A stretch of DNA of 11,832 nt from Porticoccaceae bacterium. Its GTDB lineage: Bacteria; Pseudomonadota; Gammaproteobacteria; Pseudomonadales; Porticoccaceae. A program made the position numbers and the translations under genes. The notes beneath the pieces are model-generated. The model did no database searches. It was given only the letters and a program-made list of their open reading frames with translations, and was not told the origin of the DNA. Location: positions 1 through 11,832 of the forward strand of contig JAFMBU010000040.1 in NCBI GenBank assembly GCA_017858295.1, read 5' to 3'. Each line of letters opens with the position of its first letter. Positions within the stretch are counted from its first letter, which is position 1. Positions 6,778-11,832 of this stretch are shown here, one piece after another.

Positions 6778-6798
6778 TTTAAATTCCTAAAATAATTG

Positions 6799-6830
6799 TT
6801 TTTTTTAAATTGTTTTTTTAAACTTTTTTT
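6799..6830. other. Three closely spaced T7-T8 tracts between the flavin-enzyme and SDR genes
   Basis: Runs of 8, 7 and 7 T occur at 6799-6806, 6813-6819 and 6824-6830, starting 14 and 11 bases apart, with AAATTG/AAAC links. The last overlaps the TAA of the flavin enzyme. Tracts at near-helical spacing bend DNA; on the transcript (minus strand) they are poly-A, so they are not terminators. An unstructured A-rich leader could aid translation of the SDR gene. Confidence 0.6.
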
Positions 6831-7800
6831 ACAAGAAATTCTTCAGACGCTCAGAGATCAGGCTATCTGCCTCGGCCATAATGCGATCGATTAATTCCTG
6901 CACTGTTGGCTTGTCATAGATTAAGCCGGCGACCATGCCGCAAGACCAAGCCCCCACATCCATATCACCATGCTGCATAACCCTTGGGTAAACACCGGCA
7001 ACTTCTGCCGCTATATCTTCAAATTTAATATCACTGCCCAGCGCGGCTTCTTTTTCCAGTAGGCGTTCAACGCCGGGATTGTTTAGTACTCGCTCAGTAT
7101 TGCGCAGGGGTCGCATCACCAAACGGGTATCCAGCTCACTGGCGTCCAAGATAGCCTGCTTAACATTTTCATGTACCGGAGCTTCTTCAGTGACAATAAA
7201 GCGCGTCCCCATATTCATACCTTCAGCACCCATGGCCAGTGCCGCAACCAGGCTGCGACCATCGGCCATACCGCCAGAAGCGACAAAGGGAATGGTCAGT
7301 TCATCGGCAGCGCGGGGCAGCAGAATAAAGTTGGGTATATCATCTTCGCCCGGGTGACCGCCGCACTCGAAGCCATCCACAGAGACCGCATCGCAGCCAA
7401 TTGCCTGAGCCTTTAGGGCATGGCGAACGGAGGTGCATTTATGAATGACTTTGATATTATTTTCTTTCAGGATTGGCAGCCACTGAGCGGGATTATTGCC
7501 AGCAGTTTCAACCACTTTGACCCCACCATCAATAATTGCCTGGATTAAGCCTGGGTAATCTGGAGGCGTTACCGAGGGCAAAAAGGTCAAATTGACGCCA
7601 AAGGGCTTGTCAGTCATGGCGCGACAGCGAGCAATTTCATTGGCGAGCTTTTCCGGCGTGCCCTGAGTCAGGCCGGTGATAATACCGAGACCACCGGCAT
7701 TGGAAACGGCTGCGGCCAATTCAGCGAAGCCCACATGATGCATGCCGCCCTGAATAATCGGATGCTCGATGCCAAGCATCTCGGTAATTTTTGTTTTCAT
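6829..7800 (-). CDS. FMN-dependent oxidoreductase: NADH:quinone reductase (PA1024-like) or nitronate monooxygenase
   Basis: A 323-residue TIM-barrel flavoenzyme of the 2-nitropropane dioxygenase superfamily. Such genes are routinely named nitronate monooxygenase. Several stretches match, from memory, Pseudomonas aeruginosa PA1024, shown biochemically to be an NADH:quinone reductase: EHPIIQGGM (12-20), CRAMTDKPFGVNLTFLP (59-75), VVETAGNNP (96-104), VIHKCTSVRHALKA (118-131), VDGFECGGHPGEDDIP (141-156), SGGMADGR (175-182), MNMGTRF (195-201) and LRNTERV (232-238). His149 in GGHPG is at the place of the family's active-site histidine. The ATG at 7800 has a good GAGGGG-type site. It leads a probable two-gene operon with the SDR, driven by the promoter at 7890-7918. 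Quinone reductase is the better call; nitronate or acyl-CoA-related enoyl reduction remains possible. Confidence 0.88.
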   Translation of the reverse strand: MKTKITEMLGIEHPIIQGGMHHVGFAELAAAVSNAGGLGIITGLTQGTPEKLANEIARCRAMTDKPFGVNLTFLPSVTPPDYPGLIQAIIDGGVKVVETAGNNPAQWLPILKENNIKVIHKCTSVRHALKAQAIGCDAVSVDGFECGGHPGEDDIPNFILLPRAADELTIPFVASGGMADGRSLVAALAMGAEGMNMGTRFIVTEEAPVHENVKQAILDASELDTRLVMRPLRNTERVLNNPGVERLLEKEAALGSDIKFEDIAAEVAGVYPRVMQHGDMDVGAWSCGMVAGLIYDKPTVQELIDRIMAEADSLISERLKNFL

Positions 7801-7889
7801 GGTAACCCCTCTTTTTGGATTATGTGTAATTAGGCTAGCAGGCAGGGCCCGCTCAAAGCCAGATTAATCTACTGATTACAATTCTGAGT

Positions 7890-7918
7890 ACTGTATTAAT
7901 CGACACAAATAGTGTCAA
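7890..7918 (-). promoter_or_regulatory. Promoter of the flavin-enzyme/SDR operon with an overlapping palindromic operator
   Basis: The minus strand has a perfect -35 TTGACA (7918-7913), a 17-base spacer and TACAGT (7895-7890, four of six) as -10, about 90 bases before the start codon. Over the -35 lies a 19-base near-palindrome, TTGACAC-TATTT-GTGTCGA (7918-7900), with one mismatch between 7-base arms. A protein bound there would block RNA polymerase, so repression is the likely mode. The shape suits a TetR-, GntR- or LysR-type dimer; no regulator gene lies next to it. Confidence 0.6.
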
Positions 7919-7969
7919 TTAGTAGGGGCTTATATCTGGTATAACGTGGAGAGCATATCCTAGGGTTTA

Positions 7970-9793
7970 CTATTGCCCCTGCAGGCGACGGCGAACTCTA
8001 CGAATAATCAACCAGAACAACGTTAAGACAACCACCGCGCTCAGTGCCAAACCGCGCCAGTTACTTTGCATAAGGTTTTTAATCGAATTACGTCTGGCCT
8101 GCTCTACATAGTCAAAGCCCGCAAGCATTGGAATAACGCCAAACTCGCTTGCATACTTTTTGTAGTCTTCCATCATCAGGTCAAATTGTTCTGGTTGCAG
8201 TGCACGTAAATCCTGACTCTCGCCGGGATCCGCCGCCAGATTATAGAGCCGCCAGATATTGTCACCGTGGGGCGGGCTGTTGCGGCTGAGCTTGTAATCC
8301 CCTTTGATCAGTACAGAGTTTCCAGAGACTTCCATACCTATAGCTTCGTCGTCGGCATAAATCTCAGTGGCCGAGCCCTCCAGCAGAGGCATCATGCTGC
8401 GTCCGGTAATGGCGACGGCCTCCTTGTGCTGATCTTTGACCTCGAGATAGTCCAATACGGTGGGGGCTATATCCGTGACCATAACCATTGCCGGCTGCCA
8501 GTTTTGCCTTTCTATATTAGGTCCAGCGATAATCAATGGCACTCTAATACCCCCCTCAGCAGCATAAAACTTAAACATGTTAAGGGGTGAGGCACTGGCA
8601 CTGGCCCACTCTGGTCCTATGGCCACCATGCTGCCTTTCTCTCCGAGATTATCCAGTCGATGGTTATAGCCATTAAAGCTCATCCAGGTTTTCATGCCGC
8701 TGATATCAAGGGGATAACTGGGTTCAGGTCCATTGTCTGAGGTGACAATAAATAGCGTGTTGTCGAGCTCACCGCGGCCATTGAGATACTCAATAAAGCG
8801 ACCAATATGGCTATCCATAGACTCGAGCATCGCAGCTTGAACCTGCATGGCGCGGGCATAGAGCGCACGATCTTGTGGCGATAAATTTCCCCAGTCCCGG
8901 CTATTGGCGGGCATCTCAGCGAGAGCTGTGTCTGGGGCAATCAAGCCCAGGGCGATAGCCCGTTGATGGCGCATTTTGCGAAGTTGATGCCAGCCCTGAT
9001 CGTAGACCCCATTGTAGCTATCGGTGACCTCCCGAGGTGCCTGCACCGGTATATGAATCGCCTGAAATGCTAAGTAGGAAAAAAATGGCTGACGTCGGTT
9101 AGGTTGCTTATCGCTTTCCAGATAGCGGATCATGCGGTCGACAATAAATTTGGACGAGTAGAAGTCCTCAGGCAGATCCGCCGGTTTACCATCTTCATAC
9201 CAGGGGGCGAAATCGTAATAGCCCATATAGGGTTTTTGCTCCCAGTTATCCGCCCCGGAGGCGTCGAGGGCAAAGGAGCGATCAAAGCCATGGCTGTTGG
9301 GCAGGTCTTGCGCACCGCTACCTAAATGCCATTTTCCAGTCATATAAGTGCGGTAGTCCTCGGCCTTAAGCCTATCCGCTAAGGTCCTCACGCCGGGTTC
9401 GAGAAACATCGAATACCCTGGCTGGCCAGCTTGGTTGGCCGTCAGCACTTCGGGAATCGTGGCTATGCCAGTGCGGTGATTGTCGATGCCCGTGAGCAGC
9501 ATGGCTCGAGAGGGCGCACAGAGCGGGGAGGTATGGTAGTTGCTAAACTTGATGCCGCGTTCAGCCAGAGTCTGAATGGCCGGCATCTTGGCTTCACCAC
9601 CAAAGGGCGTGAAATCCGTCAGGCCGGCATCATCCACCAGAATTACTACCACATTGGGGCGCTGGTCGCTGCCAGTGCCACTGAGCGTTTCATTGGAGCT
9701 AACGGGTGTTGCGAGCATAGCCGCCAGAAAAGCCATCGAGGCAGCTAAGCGCTGGCCTGGCATGAGCCAGAAGGACGAGGGTGATGAGGGCAT
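7970..9793 (-). CDS. Arylsulfatase, periplasmic with C-terminal membrane anchor
   Basis: A 607-residue type I sulfatase that hydrolyses sulfate esters, releasing sulfate. Residues aligned with P. aeruginosa arylsulfatase: Asp54/Asp55 (calcium), Cys92 in CAPSR (converted to formylglycine), Arg96, Lys154 and His156 in GKWHLG, His247, Asp353/Asn354 in SDNG and probably Lys408. The offset stays at +41 from Asp54 to His156, so the core is intact. Residues about 15-33 form a signal peptide (AASMAFLAAMLATPVSS). Unusually, residues about 582-598 (GLALSAVVVLTLFWLII) form a membrane helix followed by RRVRRR, so the catalytic domain would face the periplasm with a basic tail in the cytoplasm. No clear ribosome site precedes the ATG at 9793 or the in-frame ATG at 9763, which gives a tighter signal peptide; the start is uncertain. 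The formylglycine-generating enzyme is not in the window. Substrate unknown; algal polysaccharides, aryl or sterol sulfates are all possible. Confidence 0.95.
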   Translation of the reverse strand: MPSSPSSFWLMPGQRLAASMAFLAAMLATPVSSNETLSGTGSDQRPNVVVILVDDAGLTDFTPFGGEAKMPAIQTLAERGIKFSNYHTSPLCAPSRAMLLTGIDNHRTGIATIPEVLTANQAGQPGYSMFLEPGVRTLADRLKAEDYRTYMTGKWHLGSGAQDLPNSHGFDRSFALDASGADNWEQKPYMGYYDFAPWYEDGKPADLPEDFYSSKFIVDRMIRYLESDKQPNRRQPFFSYLAFQAIHIPVQAPREVTDSYNGVYDQGWHQLRKMRHQRAIALGLIAPDTALAEMPANSRDWGNLSPQDRALYARAMQVQAAMLESMDSHIGRFIEYLNGRGELDNTLFIVTSDNGPEPSYPLDISGMKTWMSFNGYNHRLDNLGEKGSMVAIGPEWASASASPLNMFKFYAAEGGIRVPLIIAGPNIERQNWQPAMVMVTDIAPTVLDYLEVKDQHKEAVAITGRSMMPLLEGSATEIYADDEAIGMEVSGNSVLIKGDYKLSRNSPPHGDNIWRLYNLAADPGESQDLRALQPEQFDLMMEDYKKYASEFGVIPMLAGFDYVEQARRNSIKNLMQSNWRGLALSAVVVLTLFWLIIRRVRRRLQGQ

Positions 9794-9859
9794 AGATCGC
9801 GGATGTCCGGTTATTGTTTTAATTGTTATTCGGCCAGGCCAAGATATTGGAAAAAGTCG

Positions 9860-9887
9860 AGTATGTCTAATGCACTGGATTTATCAA
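9860..9887 (-). promoter_or_regulatory. Possible promoter of the sulfatase gene
   Basis: On the minus strand TTGATA (9887-9882) and CATACT (9865-9860) are 16 bases apart, four to five matches each to the sigma70 boxes, in the 166-base region between the divergent sulfatase and hydratase genes. The leader would be about 60 bases. No comparably good pair was found for the plus-strand gene, although TTGGCA at 9911-9916 could serve as a -35. Confidence 0.3.
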
Positions 9888-9959
9888 ATGCCCTTGGTTC
9901 AAAACATACATTGGCATATGATATGACAATACTAAAAATAGCATTCAAGGGAAAGCTCA

Positions 9960-10616
9960 GTGATTGAATTAAGTAAAGAGGGGACAATTTATACGATCAC
10001 CATGAACAATGGTGAGAATATGATCTGCTTAGACTGGCACCAGAGGATGTTGGAAATTCTTGATCAGTTGGAGGCCAGCCCTGTTGCCGGGACCGCAATG
10101 GTCTTGATCGGCGAGGGAAAATTTTTCAGTAATGGCCTCAATCTCCAAGTATTAAATAAACTCGATGGCGCCGACTGGACTCTATTCGCCGCTCAGATGA
10201 ATGAAATTCACCGCCGCATGCTGATGTTACCTTTTCCCACGGTAGCGGCAGTTAATGGCCATGCCTTTGCCGGCGGTGCCTTTATGGCGCTGTCCTGTGA
10301 CTACCGAATTATGCGTCAAGATCGCGGTTGGATCTGTATCTCCGAAGTGGATGCTGGGGTGCCTCTGCCCCAGGGGATGATGGAATTTCTGCGTCTTAGA
10401 TTGCCAGCAAACACAGTCCGCGACGCGGTACTGACAGGCAAGCGTTATAACGCCGAGGATGCCATAGCTGCGGGCTTTGCCGATGGTAAGGCTCCGGCAG
10501 AATTATTGCTGAGCATGGCCACGGAGCTAGCTCAGGATCTTGCCTGCAAGGAGCCAAGTATCTTTAAAGCCATAAAGCAGGCCTATTATGCGCCCATAGT
10601 CGAAGGCTTAAAGTAG
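9960..10616 (+). CDS. Enoyl-CoA hydratase/isomerase family protein, likely enoyl-CoA isomerase
   Basis: A 218-residue crotonase-fold protein, short for a hydratase (about 255-260) but near the length of delta3,delta2-enoyl-CoA isomerases, which move double bonds during beta-oxidation of unsaturated acyl chains. The oxyanion-hole segments are FFSNGLNL (55-62) and NGHAFAGGAF (99-108). RGWICISEVDAGVPLP (122-137) carries Glu129, at the place of the catalytic glutamate of plant-type isomerases, whose RGxxYMSEVDIGLP-like motif it resembles. A second glutamate expected in hydratases is not evident. The start is GTG at 9960, with AAGGGAAAG just upstream and sequence beginning one turn before the first strand; an ATG at 10002 would remove a core strand. 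It is divergent from the sulfatase and followed by the tandem repeat. Its frame stays open for 40 codons past the TAG, through the repeat. Confidence 0.9.
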   Translation: MIELSKEGTIYTITMNNGENMICLDWHQRMLEILDQLEASPVAGTAMVLIGEGKFFSNGLNLQVLNKLDGADWTLFAAQMNEIHRRMLMLPFPTVAAVNGHAFAGGAFMALSCDYRIMRQDRGWICISEVDAGVPLPQGMMEFLRLRLPANTVRDAVLTGKRYNAEDAIAAGFADGKAPAELLLSMATELAQDLACKEPSIFKAIKQAYYAPIVEGLK

Positions 10617-10633
10617 CCCGAGATAAGTGTAAA

Positions 10634-10648
10634 TAGTCTGGTATCAGA
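10634..10648 (+). repeat. Leader motif copy 1, directly before the 12-bp array
   Basis: TAGTCTGGTATCAGA here matches TAGTCTGGTATTCAGA at 11757-11772 except for one inserted T; the two bases upstream (TA, two bases away) also agree. Both copies run directly into a tandem array. Function unknown. Confidence 0.5.
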
Positions 10649-10730
10649 GCGTGATGCAGAGTGTGATGCAGAGTGCAGTAAAGAGTGCAGTAAAGAGTGT
10701 GGTAAAGAGTTTGATAAAGAGTGCGATGGT
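10647..10730. repeat. Tandem array, seven copies of a degenerate 12-bp unit
   Basis: Seven back-to-back 12-base units start at 10647, 10659, 10671, 10683, 10695, 10707 and 10719. Units 3 and 4 are identical (GAGTGCAGTAAA); units 1-2 end in GATGCA, units 5-6 in GGTAAA and GATAAA, and unit 7 is GAGTGCGATGGT. The GAG start is invariant. It fills most of the 170-base gap between the hydratase/isomerase and ABM genes. A unit of 12 keeps all reading frames in phase. Two of the three plus frames are open through it. Confidence 0.95.
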
Positions 10731-10752
10731 ACTTCGTGATAGGGCGCGCTAA
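10654..10752 (+). CDS. Possible small ORF, 32-residue basic repeat peptide
   Basis: ATG at 10654 (or GTG at 10651) opens a frame through the 12-bp array to TAA at 10750-10752. The product is a four-residue repeat: QSVM, QSAV, KSAV, KSVV, KSLI, KSAM, then VLRDRAR. It has four Lys, three Arg and one Asp (net about +6), with pairs of Ala/Val/Leu/Ile in every repeat, so a basic, partly amphipathic helix is expected. No good ribosome site is seen (only GAG about 4 bases upstream of the ATG). It could equally be an accidental frame made by the repeat; I rank it as a candidate only. Confidence 0.2.
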   Translation: MQSVMQSAVKSAVKSVVKSLIKSAMVLRDRAR

Positions 10753-10786
10753 TAATTACAACTAAAAATAATAAAAGGTATTGATC

Positions 10787-11077
10787 ATGGCAATAGGTGT
10801 TATAGCAACGATTACGGTTCGCGAAGGAAAAAATTCAGAGTTTGAACAGCTTTTTACGGCTCTAACAGAGCAGGTGCTGGCCAACGAGCCGGGCGCGATT
10901 TTTTATGCCCTGCACAGAACTAAGTCTGATTCACAGGTATACAAAGTTCTCGAGCAATACGCCAGCCAAGATGCCCTAAAGGCCCACGGTCAGACTCAGT
11001 ACTTCTTAGCGGCAAGTGCAAAGATGGGAGCACTGGTTTCAGCTGCGCCTGATATTGAAGTTTTAAATGCAGTGTAA
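10787..11077 (+). CDS. Small ABM-domain protein (antibiotic biosynthesis monooxygenase / YgiN-like fold)
   Basis: A 96-residue protein of the dimeric alpha/beta-barrel class. Members act as cofactor-free quinol monooxygenases, heme-degrading or other small-molecule enzymes, and many are uncharacterised. Visible: the strand GVIATITVREGKNSEFE (4-20), a helix FTALTEQVLANEPGAIFY (23-40), VYKVLEQYASQDALKAH (51-67) with the conserved Glu57 and His67, and TQYF (70-73), the usual 'H..T.YF' pattern. The start is ATG at 10787, with AAAGG (10774-10778) 8 bases upstream; an in-frame TTG at 10781 has no such support. The next gene begins 34 bases downstream on the same strand with a strong ribosome site, so the two are likely one transcript. 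Specific reaction unknown. Confidence 0.85.
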   Translation: MAIGVIATITVREGKNSEFEQLFTALTEQVLANEPGAIFYALHRTKSDSQVYKVLEQYASQDALKAHGQTQYFLAASAKMGALVSAAPDIEVLNAV

Positions 11078-11111
11078 AACAGCATTTTTTCTAAGTTGAG
11101 GAGAGATAATA

Positions 11112-11735
11112 ATGATCGCTTCGATTTGGTTGACGGCAGCAGCGCTTTATGTGGTTTTTTTGTACTGGTATAACAACTGGTCTGGGCCAATTTTAGCCCA
11201 GGAAATTGACGACTATATCGACGATTTTTCCGCTGGTTCAGGTGCTCAATACACCGACGTAGAAGTATTGCGCCGGTTTCTTGAAGAGGACGACGGCAAA
11301 GAATTTGTTATGCAGAATTTTATTAGTTTGCATAGCGGAAAAATGGCTCATCCAGTGACTGGAGTAGCGACCTATTCCCAAGAGGTTATTGGAGGTTACT
11401 TTCAACCCTTCGTCAAAGCGCTGTTTAAGCGCGGTGGGCATCCTGTATTTATGGCGCGTAAAGTGGGCGGTTATATTGACAGCTGGAATTGTGATGCAGA
11501 CCCTCAGTGGGCGGCGACGGCTATGATGCGCTACAGATGTCGGCGAGATCTGATTGAACTGACGCTGGATAAACGGTTTTCTGATATTCATATTTTTAAA
11601 ACCTCGGCTATTGAGAAAACTGTTTCCTTTCCAGTTAAAATCACTATGAGTTTGTTTTTGCGGCCGCGATTTTATGTTCCAGTGGGTCTTGTCTGGTTGG
11701 CATCAATGGCGCATTTTGTGGTGCTTCTTTTGTGA
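11112..11735 (+). CDS. Unrecognised protein with a membrane helix at each end
   Basis: A 207-residue protein I do not recognise by name. Residues 3-20 (ASIWLTAAALYVVFLYWY) and 187-207 (ending WLASMAHFVVLLL) are hydrophobic membrane segments. Between lies a soluble domain of about 165 residues with an acidic start (EIDDYIDDF). Segments VMQNFISLH (66-74), FKRGGHPVFMARKVGGYI (105-122) and MMRYRCRRDLIEL (138-150), then FSDIHIFKTSAIEKT (156-170), recall the dimeric alpha/beta-barrel proteins of the DUF1330/EthD-like group, in which such RYRSRRD and 'K.aAmekT' stretches occur; this is a by-eye impression. GAGGAGAG at 11098-11105 is a strong ribosome site for the ATG at 11112. It pairs with the ABM gene upstream. 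No hairpin terminator follows; instead the 21-bp repeat begins 30 bases past the stop. Confidence 0.75.
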   Translation: MIASIWLTAAALYVVFLYWYNNWSGPILAQEIDDYIDDFSAGSGAQYTDVEVLRRFLEEDDGKEFVMQNFISLHSGKMAHPVTGVATYSQEVIGGYFQPFVKALFKRGGHPVFMARKVGGYIDSWNCDADPQWAATAMMRYRCRRDLIELTLDKRFSDIHIFKTSAIEKTVSFPVKITMSLFLRPRFYVPVGLVWLASMAHFVVLLL

Positions 11736-11756
11736 CTTTTTTATCGTCTTAGTATT

Positions 11757-11772
11757 TAGTCTGGTATTCAGA
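11757..11772 (+). repeat. Leader motif copy 2, directly before the 21-bp array
   Basis: TAGTCTGGTATTCAGA repeats the sequence at 10634-10648 with one extra T and overlaps the first unit of the 21-bp array. Confidence 0.5.
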
Positions 11773-11832
11773 TCCAACATGCTGTCATTCAGGCTCGACA
11801 GGCTGTCATCCAGACCCAACGGACTGTCATCC
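11766..11832. repeat. Tandem array, 21-bp unit, running off the window edge
   Basis: Three units at 11766-11786, 11787-11807 and 11808-11828 and the first 4 bases of a fourth. All begin AT(T/C)CAG and end in CTGTC, with a variable centre (for example AACATG, GACAGG, AACGGA). The array continues beyond the window, so its length is unknown. It is intergenic, downstream of the two-membrane-segment protein. An ATG at 11779 opens a frame through it to the edge, with no ribosome site. Confidence 0.9.

Noticed and set aside
7970..9793. Sulfatase, cysC-sat and LysR as one sulfur gene cluster
   Set aside because: Several unrelated genes on different transcripts lie between them; shared function is possible but the layout does not show it.

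Overview
The window looks like chromosomal DNA of a marine-type gammaproteobacterium. GltX has the gammaproteobacterial form. Sulfate activation uses CysC plus a single-chain Sat. The rest is a mix of acyl-CoA enzymes, an FAD/FMN-type quinone reductase, a short-chain dehydrogenase and an exported sulfatase, a mix I associate with Cellvibrionales-like lineages (SAR92, OM60/Halieaceae, Spongiibacteraceae). The lineage is inferred from gene content only. No phage, transposase, CRISPR, rRNA or tRNA was seen, and no gene-free stretch exceeds 300 bases.

Layout. (1) Positions 1-3033 all read on the minus strand: the N-terminal 221 codons of gltX running off the left edge, a CaiB/BaiF-family enzyme with the catalytic triad of alpha-methylacyl-CoA racemase, and a YeiE-like LysR regulator. 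(2) Divergent from the regulator, on the plus strand, is a cysC-sat pair that turns sulfate into APS and then PAPS; it ends at a strong, probably bidirectional terminator. (3) Positions 5129-9793 read on the minus strand: a secreted TPR-type protein of unknown role, then an SDR and a flavin enzyme of the PA1024/nitronate-monooxygenase-like family (transcribed flavin enzyme first), then a large periplasmic arylsulfatase with a C-terminal membrane anchor. (4) Positions 9960-11735 read on the plus strand: a short enoyl-CoA hydratase/isomerase, a 7-copy 12-bp tandem repeat, a small ABM-fold protein, and an unrecognised protein with a membrane segment at each end. The window closes inside a second tandem array with a 21-bp unit.

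How the parts may work together. Racemase, SDR, quinone reductase and enoyl-CoA isomerase/hydratase fit breakdown of branched or unsaturated acyl-CoAs; the substrate cannot be read from the sequence. The YeiE-like regulator, cysC-sat and the sulfatase all concern sulfur. The regulator's divergent position makes control of cysC-sat the simplest hypothesis, while the sulfatase sits several genes away and its link is weaker.

The least explained parts are the two tandem-repeat arrays, both preceded by nearly the same 15-16 bp sequence. One of them contains an open frame for a 32-residue basic, hydrophobic, four-residue-repeat peptide. Also notable are a 19-bp near-palindrome lying over the -35 box of the flavin-enzyme/SDR operon and the membrane-anchored form of the sulfatase.
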